DNA of 64,000 nucleotides. Origin: Oscillospiraceae bacterium (GTDB lineage: Bacteria; Bacillota; Clostridia; Oscillospirales; Ruminococcaceae). The notes under the pieces are model-generated. The model had not been told where the DNA came from, ran no database searches, and saw only the letters and a list, made by a program, of their open reading frames with translations. Position numbers and translations under genes: made by a program. The stretch covers positions 223,254 to 287,253 of the forward strand of contig JAJQGT010000006.1 of NCBI GenBank assembly GCA_021201135.1, written 5' to 3'. How positions within the stretch are numbered: position 1 is the first letter of the stretch; each line of letters opens with the position of its first letter. Shown here in pieces: positions 24,013 through 32,180 of the stretch.

Positions 24013-24031
24013 ATCTTAATCAAATCTTAAT
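24013..24031 (-). promoter_or_regulatory. 11-bp-spaced direct repeat, OmpR/PhoB-type operator
   Basis: On the minus strand TTAAGA-N5-TTAAGA (as ATCTTAAT at 24013-24020 and 24024-24031 on the plus strand) lies 14 bp upstream of the -35 box. An 11-bp period is the standard spacing of OmpR/PhoB-family response-regulator dimers. Confidence 0.55.
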
Positions 24032-24121
24032 AATTGAGTTGCACTGTCAAGGACTTTTTAACATTCTCAACACTAATACACATCAGCTTCCCCGATTATT
24101 GCATCCAAATAAAAAAATTTT

Positions 24122-24158
24122 TCAAAAAAATCAGCCGCTTTTTGGGCGCCTGATTTTG
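24122..24158 (-). terminator. Terminator of the GH30-like gene
   Basis: On the minus strand AAATCAG and CTGATTT, with CGC/GCG inside and a G-G mismatch, form a hairpin followed by a T run. Confidence 0.7.
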
Positions 24159-24163
24159 TGAGG

Positions 24164-25765
24164 TTATTCCTGAGTGTTGGTGTCTTCAGCAGAAGATTTC
24201 TTTTTCTTTGTCGGAACAATAAGGACTATAGCTATTACAACAACCGCAACTATTCCACACGCAATTACTACTATCGACCAGACATCAATATCGTTGCTTG
24301 ATGGCGTTTTAACAAACGGATTTGCTTCTTTTTCAACTGTCACTTCAACATAGTCGGGATTTGCGGGCATGTCGATAACGAATGTTGTTACGCTTTGTGC
24401 CGGAATGTAGTTTCGTACTTCTGAATAGGAAACCTCGTTCCAGTAGGAATACTTGAATCTGTTTTCGTTACCTATCGTCTGGTAACCAAACGAATCGGTC
24501 ACTGTGGCATCACCTAAGTCAAAAGTAATTTCATCATCGTCGTCAGTGTTGTTTACGACTATAATTACAAGCCTTGAGTCGTCAGGTGCCTTGAATGCAA
24601 CTATTGTTGAGTCCGAGTCATTCCCTACGTCAACACGCTTATAGCCGTTCTTGACGTACTTTGAAAAGTGCATCATTATGTAATGATTGCCGTTTCTCGA
24701 GATAGAAGCATTCTCACTTGAGCTGTCTATTTCGATAAGACAGTTACCTGTGTCTGCAATCCAGACGCCGTTCCAGTAGAGATAAGCGCTTATACCCTCA
24801 TAAATAAACTCGTTAGCCATCTTTTCTGCATGGTTTATGTATTCATTGTAGTACCATTCGGTCTGCCAGAGAGTATAGTCGCCATAGTAGAGATCTGCAA
24901 CTGCGGAATATGAAGATTTGGTATTGTCACTGCCGTAAAGATGATGTGCAATAACTTCAAAGGTATCGGCACCTCCGTTTTCGATAAGAGGCGTGATATA
25001 CGCTTCGAGTCTTGATGCAGTGTCAGCCATTACCTCTGCACCGGTTATACTCGGGGCATATTCTCCGAATGCTTCCTGAAATGCTTCGTAAACTGCGAGA
25101 TGAGCCTTCCAATAGGCACAGTGATACTCATCTTCGTCAGCACCGAAGTAGAACCCGGCTTCGTCTCTTGCATTGCCGTTTTCGTCTATCTGTAAACCTT
25201 GCAACTCGGTTTCGTTTGAAATCGAGAAGTAGTCAACGGGAATTCCGGCGTCAAAGAAGAGTTGAACCGATTCAACGCAAAACTGAGCCAATTCGTCATA
25301 CATATATTCGCCGTTTTCGTCTTTGGCAAGAGTGTAATATGTGTAGCCGTTGTCATCAAGCTCGGTGAATGCCACAAAATCGAGGTCACGGTCATACTGT
25401 CCCCAGCTTGTAACAAGAACTATCGGTTCGATTTCGCGTTCTACTGCCGCCGAATAGTAAGAATAATACGCCTGATAACCGTCGAGAGCGTTCTGGTATT
25501 CATCTCCTACATGATTGAGATCCCTGAATCTCAGGATATTGAACTCGGTATCACAGAAAATCCAGTCATATCCGGTTTCAGCGTTTACATTGGTCGTCAG
25601 CCAGTCTCCGTACCATGTGTAGGATGCGCCGAAACCGTCAATCGTCTGATAAGTTGAGTCCATATCTATCGTGACGAAGGTTTCCGCAAAAGCATTTATA
25701 CATAGAGAAGACAAAGATAACGCCACAGCCAGTACAAGTGAAAGAGCTTTTGATAATTTACGCAT
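24164..25765 (-). CDS. Surface-anchored GH30-like glycoside hydrolase
   Basis: A 533-residue extracellular enzyme. It has a signal peptide (about 1-27, ending INAFAE), a (beta/alpha)8 catalytic domain beginning TIDGFGASYTW, and a C-terminal beta domain (about 345-460) whose style matches the GH30 beta-sandwich. Candidate catalytic residues are Glu in YFSISNETEL (acid/base) and Glu in LWQTEWYY (nucleophile). A single C-terminal helix (about 491-516) followed by KKKK anchors it to the membrane. GH30 enzymes include glucuronoxylanases, glucosylceramidases and beta-glycosidases; specificity here is unknown, but a plant-fibre substrate fits the rest of the window. ATG 25765 follows GGGAGGG; an upstream TTG falls inside that site. 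Own promoter and terminator. Confidence 0.82.
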   Translation of the reverse strand: MRKLSKALSLVLAVALSLSSLCINAFAETFVTIDMDSTYQTIDGFGASYTWYGDWLTTNVNAETGYDWIFCDTEFNILRFRDLNHVGDEYQNALDGYQAYYSYYSAAVEREIEPIVLVTSWGQYDRDLDFVAFTELDDNGYTYYTLAKDENGEYMYDELAQFCVESVQLFFDAGIPVDYFSISNETELQGLQIDENGNARDEAGFYFGADEDEYHCAYWKAHLAVYEAFQEAFGEYAPSITGAEVMADTASRLEAYITPLIENGGADTFEVIAHHLYGSDNTKSSYSAVADLYYGDYTLWQTEWYYNEYINHAEKMANEFIYEGISAYLYWNGVWIADTGNCLIEIDSSSENASISRNGNHYIMMHFSKYVKNGYKRVDVGNDSDSTIVAFKAPDDSRLVIIVVNNTDDDDEITFDLGDATVTDSFGYQTIGNENRFKYSYWNEVSYSEVRNYIPAQSVTTFVIDMPANPDYVEVTVEKEANPFVKTPSSNDIDVWSIVVIACGIVAVVVIAIVLIVPTKKKKSSAEDTNTQE

Positions 25766-25798
25766 TGTATTCCCTCCCAAAATTTTATATCTGTGTTT

Positions 25799-25827
25799 AT
25801 ATTAACATACAAAAGTAACCGTGTCAA
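25799..25827 (-). promoter_or_regulatory. Promoter of the GH30-like gene
   Basis: Minus strand TTGACA (25822-25827), 17-bp spacer, TAATAT (25799-25804), about 34 bp before the start. Confidence 0.7.
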
Positions 25828-25860
25828 TTACAAAAGCTGAGAAGATTATTGATTTATCCT

Positions 25861-25895
25861 GAGAAAAGAAAAATCGCCGGCAAACTGCCGACGAT
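25861..25895 (-). terminator. Terminator of the purine permease gene
   Basis: On the minus strand ATCGTCGGCA pairs with TGCCGGCGAT (25873-25895 in window coordinates, one G-T pair), followed by TTTTCTTTTC. Confidence 0.8.
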
Positions 25896-25925
25896 CTTTC
25901 ATGAAAAATAATATAGAAAGGTGGA

Positions 25926-27356
25926 TTATGCTACAACGAAGAACTTGATAAGGAAAATAAGCGAGATGACGATTGTCAGCCAGGAAACCTCCTTGAACTT
26001 GCCGGTGCAGAGCTTGATTACGGTGTAGGTGATGAGACCCAAGCCGATTGCGTGACCGATAGAACCGGTTATCGGCATTCCAATGAGCATGATTGCCGCA
26101 GGAGCAAGCTGTGAGAAATCACTGAAGTCGAGATTCTTAAGTCCGGAGAGCATGAGAATTCCGACATAAATGAGTGCAGAAGACGTAGCCGCCGCAGGGA
26201 TTATAGCCGCGATAGGAGCAAGGAACATGCACGCCAGGAAGAGGATGCCGGTTGTGAGTGCGGTAAGACCCGTTCTTCCTCCTGCCTCAACACCGGAAGC
26301 GGACTCGACGAAGGTGGTAACGGTGGAAGTACCGGTCGCTGAACCAACGAGAGTACCGACTGAGTCGGAAAGGAGGGCTTCCTTCATCTGAGGCATGTTA
26401 CCGTTCTCATCAACCATACCGGCTCTTGAAGCGGTACCAACAAGAGTTCCGATGGTATCGAACATGTCAATCATGCAGAAGGTGATGATAAGAGTGATTA
26501 CAGTGAACCATCCGATATCAAACAGGGTCGAGAAGTTGAATTTGAAGAGTGTTGTTTCTGCCATGTCGCCGAAGGCAGGAAGGAACGATGCGCTTGCGAG
26601 GCTTGCGAACGGATTAACGCCCAGGAAAATAGCCTCTCCTGCCCAGTATACAACCGCACCGATGAGCATGCCCAAAAGCACGTTAGCCTTAACATTATAA
26701 TGCTTGAGGATAATCATCGCAAAGAGACCGACAAAGATTGTGACGACAGTGAGAACCATTGTCGGATATGCGGTATCGCCTACCATACTGTCTTTGAGTA
26801 CAGAGGGTGTAAGAGAACCGAAGAAGTTGCTGAATACATAATAGCAGTTTCCGGCATCGTCATATACGCCTACGTTCGAACCGAAGCCGATGTTAAGGAG
26901 CATAAGTCCGATTGCGGGAGCGATTGCAGTCCTGATTCCAACAGGGATAGCCTGAACAATCTTATCTCTGATATTGAAGATGGAGAGGAAGAAGAAAACT
27001 ACGCCCTCAATCAGGATTATGCAGAGACCGGCTTGGTATGCTTCAAGGTATGAGCAACTTGCCAAGGTTGCGATATTAGCGACTACAACGGCAAAGAAGC
27101 TGTTGAGACCCATGCCGGGAGCCATTGCGAAGGGCTTGTTGGCGAGGAATGCCATACAGATGGTACCAACGCCCGAGGCAATACAGGTTGCCATGAATAC
27201 GCCATTCCAAAGCTCTGTGCCCTCTGCGCCGAAATTCGTCAGCAGGTTGGGGTTCAGAGCGATGATGTAAGCCATCGTCATGAACGTTGTCAAGCCTGCG
27301 AGGATTTCGGTTTTTACCGTAGTGCCGTTTTCCTTCAGCTTAAAAAGTTTTTCCAT
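25926..27356 (-). CDS. NCS2-family purine permease (AzgA/PbuG type)
   Basis: A 476-residue membrane transporter for hypoxanthine, guanine or adenine uptake. AzgA/PbuG signatures: N-terminal ILAGLTTFMTMAYIIALNP, GMGLNSFFA in helix 3, then CMIDMFDTIGTLVGTASRAG and the C-terminal GTSTVTTFVESASGVEAGGRTGLTAL. About 12-14 helices. ATG 27356 is about 9 nt after AAAGGA; an upstream TTG extension is not needed. Transcribed from its own consensus promoter with a leader of about 95 nt. The leader holds a hairpin but not the conserved core of the purine riboswitch. Confidence 0.95.
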   Translation of the reverse strand: MEKLFKLKENGTTVKTEILAGLTTFMTMAYIIALNPNLLTNFGAEGTELWNGVFMATCIASGVGTICMAFLANKPFAMAPGMGLNSFFAVVVANIATLASCSYLEAYQAGLCIILIEGVVFFFLSIFNIRDKIVQAIPVGIRTAIAPAIGLMLLNIGFGSNVGVYDDAGNCYYVFSNFFGSLTPSVLKDSMVGDTAYPTMVLTVVTIFVGLFAMIILKHYNVKANVLLGMLIGAVVYWAGEAIFLGVNPFASLASASFLPAFGDMAETTLFKFNFSTLFDIGWFTVITLIITFCMIDMFDTIGTLVGTASRAGMVDENGNMPQMKEALLSDSVGTLVGSATGTSTVTTFVESASGVEAGGRTGLTALTTGILFLACMFLAPIAAIIPAAATSSALIYVGILMLSGLKNLDFSDFSQLAPAAIMLIGMPITGSIGHAIGLGLITYTVIKLCTGKFKEVSWLTIVISLIFLIKFFVVA

Positions 27357-27378
27357 TTTTATCAATCCTTTCGGTTTT

Positions 27379-27406
27379 GCAGAAGGAATTTCAGATTTCC
27401 GCCTGC
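27379..27406 (-). promoter_or_regulatory. Leader hairpin before the purine permease gene
   Basis: GCAG..GGAA..TTCC..CTGC forms an imperfect hairpin (27379-27406) just upstream of the ribosome site. No known riboswitch core was recognised. Confidence 0.35.
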
Positions 27407-27455
27407 TTTTGTTGACGAATTAATCACTTACAGTCACAAACTCATCACACAATAT

Positions 27456-27484
27456 ATAGTACACGATAGAAACACAAATGTCAA
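27456..27484 (-). promoter_or_regulatory. Promoter of the purine permease gene
   Basis: Minus strand TTGACA (27479-27484), 17-bp spacer, TACTAT (27456-27461). The stretch 27357-27661 holds this promoter, the leader hairpin and the divergent promoter at 27582-27610, and no gene. Confidence 0.75.
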
Positions 27485-27581
27485 CAGATTGGGGACATTT
27501 TTGAAAGTCAAAATAAAATAGAAATTTTGGGCAATAAAGAAATTGGATTTGTTCATTATTACCACAAACTCACATCTTGTA

Positions 27582-27610
27582 TTGCAATTTTGAGCTGTCC
27601 ATGTTATAAT
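27582..27610 (+). promoter_or_regulatory. Promoter of the proBA-containing operon
   Basis: TTGCAA (27582-27587), 17-bp spacer, TATAAT (27605-27610), about 50 bp before the first gene. Confidence 0.7.
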
Positions 27611-27661
27611 ACTATAAATGCGCAATGCTCTTATCAGCTTAGGAAAGGTGATAATATCAGT

Positions 27662-28099
27662 ATGGATATCGTATTAACTGCTTCTCTGCAATCAAGATTT
27701 GCTCCGCTTCCAAAGAATATGCACATTGTATTCTGCATAATTGCTACTGTTGTCTTCGTGGCGCTCTATATCAGAAAGCGGAAAATGGTTGATTTTCTCT
27801 GGCTTTTGGTCTGTGACTTGCCTCTTATATTGCAGTTCTATGGCGATTCAACGACTGCCACTGTAATAGGTGTCTGTGAAGTAATACTTCTGGTCGCAAT
27901 ATTTGTATTCCACTTGCAGGACAGAAAAGCCGCCAAGAATCAGACTGAGGATGATTCACAATCGGATGAAAGCGACAGCGGAGATGTCGACGACCTCAAG
28001 GATGTTGAGCAAGCTGTCAAGGTTGAACGTTCGAAGCTTGCCGGAAACGATGCCGATGACAACGTAATCTCTCAGGCGTTTGACAATTATAATACCTGA
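27662..28099 (+). CDS. Small membrane protein with acidic tail, unknown function
   Basis: A 145-residue protein that I do not recognise. Three hydrophobic stretches (about 19-36, 43-59 and 66-84) are followed by a hydrophilic, Asp/Glu-rich cytoplasmic-type tail (NQTEDDSQSDESDSGDVDD). ATG 27662 lies after AGGAAAGGTG; a longer ORF from 27527 covers the promoter and is rejected. Its stop overlaps the upstream-most possible start of the dehydrogenase gene, so it heads an operon with the dehydrogenase and proBA. The topology resembles small YhhN-like or accessory membrane proteins, without a firm match. Confidence 0.65.
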   Translation: MDIVLTASLQSRFAPLPKNMHIVFCIIATVVFVALYIRKRKMVDFLWLLVCDLPLILQFYGDSTTATVIGVCEVILLVAIFVFHLQDRKAAKNQTEDDSQSDESDSGDVDDLKDVEQAVKVERSKLAGNDADDNVISQAFDNYNT

Positions 28100-28116
28100 T
28101 GAACGGAGAATTGACT

Positions 28117-29073
28117 ATGCCGAGAGCTGTAATTCTTGACGCAGATACGGTTACGAGCGGCGATGTATCGCTTGAGCCGCTTACTTCTCTTATGGAGACT
28201 GCTGTTTTTGGATTTACCTCACCTGATGAAATCGCAACTAATATCGGTGATGCCGAGATAGTTCTTACAAACAAGTGCAGGATCACCGAGGATGTTTTTG
28301 AAAAGTGTCCGAATTTAAAGTTTATCGGGCTTTTTGCTACCGGCTATAATAATATCGAAATAGATGCCGCAAAAAAGCACGGATGTGTCGTTTCCAATGT
28401 TCCCGGGTACTCGTCCGATGCTGTTGCACAGCATACATTTGCACTGATTCTCAATCACTTTTCGAAGATTCATGAGTATGACGACTATGTTCAGAGCGGA
28501 AGCTGGGGCAAATCAAAACTGTTTACACACTTTGAGATACCTCTCAATGAGCTTTCGGGCAAAGCTATCGGAATAATCGGATACGGAGCTATCGGAAGGG
28601 CGGTTGCAAGGATAGCTCTGGCGTTCAATATGAAAGTTCTGGTATATACAAGAACTACGCCAAGCGATTGTGGTGGCGTCACCGTCTGCAATTTCCCCGA
28701 TCTTCTCAGAAATTCGGACATTGTAACTCTGCACTGCCCTCTTAATGTGGGTACTAAGGAGCTCATAAATGCCGATACTCTTTCGATGATGAAGCCGACC
28801 GCACTTTTGGTGAACACTTCCCGTGGCGGAGTTATAAACGAAAGAGATTTGGCGTATGCTCTGAAATCCGGCAAGATTGCATCTGCCGCAATAGACGTTC
28901 TTACAATTGAGCCTATATCGCCGGATTGTCCCCTACTCGGACTTCCGAATTGCGTTATAACCCCACATGTGGCATGGGCTCCGATTGAAACGAGAGTAAG
29001 ATTAATCGGGCTTGTGGCGGACAACATAAAAGCGTATCTAAGCGGCAACCCCACAAACAACGTTGCAGGATAA
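28117..29073 (+). CDS. D-isomer 2-hydroxyacid dehydrogenase (glycerate dehydrogenase-like)
   Basis: A 318-residue NAD-dependent oxidoreductase. Its N-terminus, MPRAVILDADTVTSGD, resembles hydroxypyruvate/glycerate dehydrogenases (VILD.....GD.S.EPL). The Rossmann motif is GIIGYGAIGRAVA (about 147-159). The catalytic triad is visible as Arg in NTSRGGVINE, Glu in TIEPISPDCP and His in ITPHVAWAP. It interconverts a 2-keto and a D-2-hydroxy acid, perhaps hydroxypyruvate and glycerate. ATG 28117 is chosen for GGAGAA upstream and family match; the ATG at 28099 would overlap the previous stop. It is followed by proBA. Confidence 0.9.
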   Translation: MPRAVILDADTVTSGDVSLEPLTSLMETAVFGFTSPDEIATNIGDAEIVLTNKCRITEDVFEKCPNLKFIGLFATGYNNIEIDAAKKHGCVVSNVPGYSSDAVAQHTFALILNHFSKIHEYDDYVQSGSWGKSKLFTHFEIPLNELSGKAIGIIGYGAIGRAVARIALAFNMKVLVYTRTTPSDCGGVTVCNFPDLLRNSDIVTLHCPLNVGTKELINADTLSMMKPTALLVNTSRGGVINERDLAYALKSGKIASAAIDVLTIEPISPDCPLLGLPNCVITPHVAWAPIETRVRLIGLVADNIKAYLSGNPTNNVAG

Positions 29074-29097
29074 TTTAAAGAAAAGGTTTTGATACTT

Positions 29098-29886
29098 ATG
29101 TCAGATAAACTCAAGCGAGTAGTCATAAAAGTGGGCACCTCTACCCTCACCCACCCTTCAGGACAGCTTAATATCCGCCATGTTGAGGAGCTTGTCAAGG
29201 TAATCTCGGATATCAAGAATTCCGGCGTCGATGTGATTCTGGTGACATCGGGAGCAATCGGATTGGGTGCGGCAAGACTTGGATTCAAAGAACGTCCGAA
29301 GGACACTCCCACAAAGCAGGCGTGCGCCGCTGTCGGGCAGTGCGAGCTCATGAACATATACGAAAAGCAGTTCAATGAATACGGGATTATCGCCGCTCAG
29401 GTGCTTCTTACAAAGTTTGTACTGACCGACGAGAGAAAAGAGAATGTTATCAACTCGTTGGGAAAGCTTATTGAATGCGGCACTATTCCGATTGTCAATG
29501 AAAACGACGTTGTGGCTATTGATGAGTTGGAGCTTGAGGTTGGTGAAAACGATTCTCTTGCCGCGATTGTCGCCGTTATAACGAAAGCCGATACTCTTAT
29601 CATAATGTCTGACATTGATGGGCTCTATGAAGCCGACCCGAAGAAGAATCCCGACGCAAAGCTTATCTCCGAGATTACAGAGATTTCGGACGACCTCCTT
29701 GAGATGGCTGGCGGTGAAGCCTCGGGACTCGGAACAGGCGGAATGGCGACAAAGCTAAGAGCGGCAAAAATTGCGCTCAATGAAGGTATAGATATGATGA
29801 TTATAAACGGCAAACGCCCGACCAATCTTTACGACGTGTTTGACGGAAAGAAAATCGGAACGCTGTTCTCATCTAAGAAGGAGTGA
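29098..29886 (+). CDS. proB: Glutamate 5-kinase
   Basis: ProB phosphorylates glutamate, the first step to proline. The 262-residue protein is the short form made only of the amino-acid kinase domain; the C-terminal PUA domain present in many ProB proteins is absent. Motifs: VVIKVGTSTLT (ATP), LVTSGAIGLG, IVNENDVVAIDE (substrate), and the ATP-binding GTGGMATKL. ATG 29098 is preferred over the TTG at 29089. The proA ribosome site begins at the end of this gene; the two enzymes act as a complex that channels gamma-glutamyl phosphate. Confidence 0.96.
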   Translation: MSDKLKRVVIKVGTSTLTHPSGQLNIRHVEELVKVISDIKNSGVDVILVTSGAIGLGAARLGFKERPKDTPTKQACAAVGQCELMNIYEKQFNEYGIIAAQVLLTKFVLTDERKENVINSLGKLIECGTIPIVNENDVVAIDELELEVGENDSLAAIVAVITKADTLIIMSDIDGLYEADPKKNPDAKLISEITEISDDLLEMAGGEASGLGTGGMATKLRAAKIALNEGIDMMIINGKRPTNLYDVFDGKKIGTLFSSKKE

Positions 29887-29893
29887 CAAAGGT

Positions 29894-31141
29894 ATGGATT
29901 TTGAAACTATCGGATTAAACGCTGTTGAGGCGAAGAAGGAGCTTTCCTGCTCATCGGTAACTCTGAGGAATTCCGCACTCATGCTTATTGCCGATTCTCT
30001 TGAAAAGCATAAGCGTGAGATCTTGGAACAGAACAGAATTGATGTCAAGAATGCCGAAAAAGCAGGTATGAGTGATACCATGACCGACAGGCTCTATCTG
30101 AATGAGAAGAGAATTCTTGATATAGCTGACGGTGTAAGAAAGGTTGCGGCTCTCCCCGACCCTGTCGGCATTGTCGAAGGCGGAGAGATAAGACCGAACG
30201 GTCTTAAAATCACAAAGATAAGTGTTCCGATGGGTGTTATCGGAATCATATACGAATCACGACCGAATGTCACCGTTGACGCCGGAGTTCTGTGCATCAA
30301 GAGCGGCAATGCCGTAATACTCAGAGGCGGAAAAGAAGCTATTTACACAAACACAATTCTTGCGATGATTATGCGTGATGCTATCAGCGAAGCAGGACTT
30401 CCCAAGGATTCGGTTCAGCTTGTCGAGGACGTTACAAGACAGTCATCCGAACAGATGATGAAGGCAAACGGGGTTATTGACCTGCTTATCCCGAGAGGCG
30501 GCGCAGGGCTCATAAATTCCGTTATTCAGAATGCTACTGTTCCCGTTATCCAGACAGGAACCGGAAACTGCCACATCTATGTCGATTCTTCCGCAAGCAT
30601 CCCGATGGCTGTTGATATAGTCGATAACGCAAAGACATCAAGACCTTCGGTTTGCAATGCCGCCGAGACGCTTCTTGTCCATAAGAGCATCGCAGAGGAC
30701 TTTCTGCCGGCACTCAAAAAGAGGCTCGACAAATCTCATGTCGAGCTGAGAGGTTGCGAATTGACGCAGATGATTCTTGGAAAGTCTGTTGTTCCGGCGA
30801 CCGAGGAAGATTACGGAAAAGAGTTCCTTGACTATATTCTCGCTGTCAAGGTTGTCGACAATATATATGAAGCTATCGAGCACATACAGAAATATTCTTC
30901 GGGACATTCCGAGTGCATAGTAACCGAAAGCGTTTCCGCCGCAGAGGAATTCCAGAAGAGAATTGATGCCGCCGCCGTTTATGTCAACGCTTCGACGAGA
31001 TTTACCGATGGTTACGAATTCGGACTCGGAGCGGAAATAGGAATCTCAACCCAGAAGCTTCACGCAAGAGGACCTATGGGACTTAAAGAGATGACAACTT
31101 ATAAGTATATCATAACGGGTAATGGGCAGATAAGAGAATAG
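29894..31141 (+). CDS. proA: Gamma-glutamyl phosphate reductase (glutamate-5-semialdehyde dehydrogenase)
   Basis: ProA reduces gamma-glutamyl phosphate to glutamate semialdehyde with NADPH. The 415-residue protein has the full family length. Catalytic Cys lies in KTSRPSVCNAAETLLVH (about 245-262), with PNVTVDAGVLCIKSGNAVILRGGKE typical of ProA and the C-terminal EIGISTQKLHARGPMGL. ATG 29894 begins 7 nt after the proB stop and uses the AAGGAG that overlaps it. It is followed after 15 nt by a membrane protein gene, which is not a usual pro operon member. Confidence 0.97.
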   Translation: MDFETIGLNAVEAKKELSCSSVTLRNSALMLIADSLEKHKREILEQNRIDVKNAEKAGMSDTMTDRLYLNEKRILDIADGVRKVAALPDPVGIVEGGEIRPNGLKITKISVPMGVIGIIYESRPNVTVDAGVLCIKSGNAVILRGGKEAIYTNTILAMIMRDAISEAGLPKDSVQLVEDVTRQSSEQMMKANGVIDLLIPRGGAGLINSVIQNATVPVIQTGTGNCHIYVDSSASIPMAVDIVDNAKTSRPSVCNAAETLLVHKSIAEDFLPALKKRLDKSHVELRGCELTQMILGKSVVPATEEDYGKEFLDYILAVKVVDNIYEAIEHIQKYSSGHSECIVTESVSAAEEFQKRIDAAAVYVNASTRFTDGYEFGLGAEIGISTQKLHARGPMGLKEMTTYKYIITGNGQIRE

Positions 31142-31156
31142 CACTGAGGTTTCACT

Positions 31157-32137
31157 ATGAGCACAGAAACAGATAATAGAAACGAACAGCAAATCGAAAG
31201 CACTGAAAATCAGGTTGCTACCGATGATTTGACCAGCATCGCGGATGCTGCAGGGATTATTGAAGCTATCCCCGAGGAAAAGCCGGTTGAATCAGCACAA
31301 GAACCCAAGCAGACGGACGATGGCAATAAAAAATCCAAGAGGAAAAAGAAGCTCAAAGAGATTTCTGAGACTGCTGAGAAAGAACGCAAGGAGCTCGACG
31401 AGCAGGTCAAGGAAATTCTGGACGACGCTCTAGATGAGGACACCGAGAGTCTCGGCGTTAATGAGGATGAACAGGAAACTTCCGCTGTCAATATAAGCCT
31501 TTCGCAGATTCTGACGGCTGTTTTCGGATTGGTTGTGCTCGGCTTTGCGATATTCGGAATCGTTACCGCCATAATAGATTATCATGCGTATGCAGAGTCA
31601 AAAAACGACAATTCGGCGCTGATAAGCTCTCTTGAGCGGCTTGTCCTTCCTCTTTCGGCGGCTGATGTTCCCTCCTTTGAGAACACATCTCTTCTGAATC
31701 AGGACGTTATCATAACAGCGGCTTGCTGGGACGTTATTTTGAATCCTTCCTCAACATACACATCTGAGAATGGATATTATTCGATTTCCTACTTCGAGAT
31801 TGATTCGAGAATCATCAAGCTGTTCGGTTCAGGGCTTAGCTATACCCACGGAACCGTCGGCGATGAAGAGCTGAGTTTTGAATATGACGAGAGCACAGGA
31901 ATGTATTTGATTCCGGTAAGTCCTCGCTCCATGGCGTATTACGCTGTTGTTCAGGATATAGAGACAACCGATGACGGTTACACAATTCAGATTGCCTACT
32001 ATATGCCGATTAATAATTGGACTTCTACCGATGCCTCTCCTGAAAAGATTATGACATGTACAGTTGTAAGTACGGGACCAAGCTACACTATCTCTTCACT
32101 TCAGGTAAGTGAAATTGTCAACGGAGCGGAGTACTGA
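31157..32137 (+). CDS. Single-pass membrane protein of unknown function
   Basis: A 326-residue protein, not recognised. Residues 1-115 are highly charged, with a basic patch NKKSKRKKKLKE near 58 and a coiled-coil-like acidic stretch (about 70-105). One transmembrane helix spans about 116-141. The remaining 185 residues would be outside and look like a compact alpha/beta domain (DVIITAACWDVILNPS, SYFEIDSRIIKLFG). The topology suggests an anchored extracellular sensor or cell-wall protein. It is 15 nt after proA with no promoter between, so it is co-transcribed, and a terminator follows. Confidence 0.65.
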   Translation: MSTETDNRNEQQIESTENQVATDDLTSIADAAGIIEAIPEEKPVESAQEPKQTDDGNKKSKRKKKLKEISETAEKERKELDEQVKEILDDALDEDTESLGVNEDEQETSAVNISLSQILTAVFGLVVLGFAIFGIVTAIIDYHAYAESKNDNSALISSLERLVLPLSAADVPSFENTSLLNQDVIITAACWDVILNPSSTYTSENGYYSISYFEIDSRIIKLFGSGLSYTHGTVGDEELSFEYDESTGMYLIPVSPRSMAYYAVVQDIETTDDGYTIQIAYYMPINNWTSTDASPEKIMTCTVVSTGPSYTISSLQVSEIVNGAEY

Positions 32138-32150
32138 TTTCAATAATTAT

Positions 32151-32180
32151 TGCCGCAGGATTCTCCTACGGCATTTTTAT
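32151..32180 (+). terminator. Terminator of the proBA operon
   Basis: TGCCGCAGGA (32151-32160) pairs with TCCTACGGCA (32164-32173), one C-A mismatch, followed by TTTTTAT. It overlaps the 3' end of the convergent spoIID-like gene. Confidence 0.7.

Noticed and set aside
27357-27661. Purine riboswitch before the purine permease gene
   Set aside because: The conserved loop and junction sequences are absent.
28491-29375. Minus-strand ORF (294 codons)
   Set aside because: Antisense to the dehydrogenase and proB genes; no motif.
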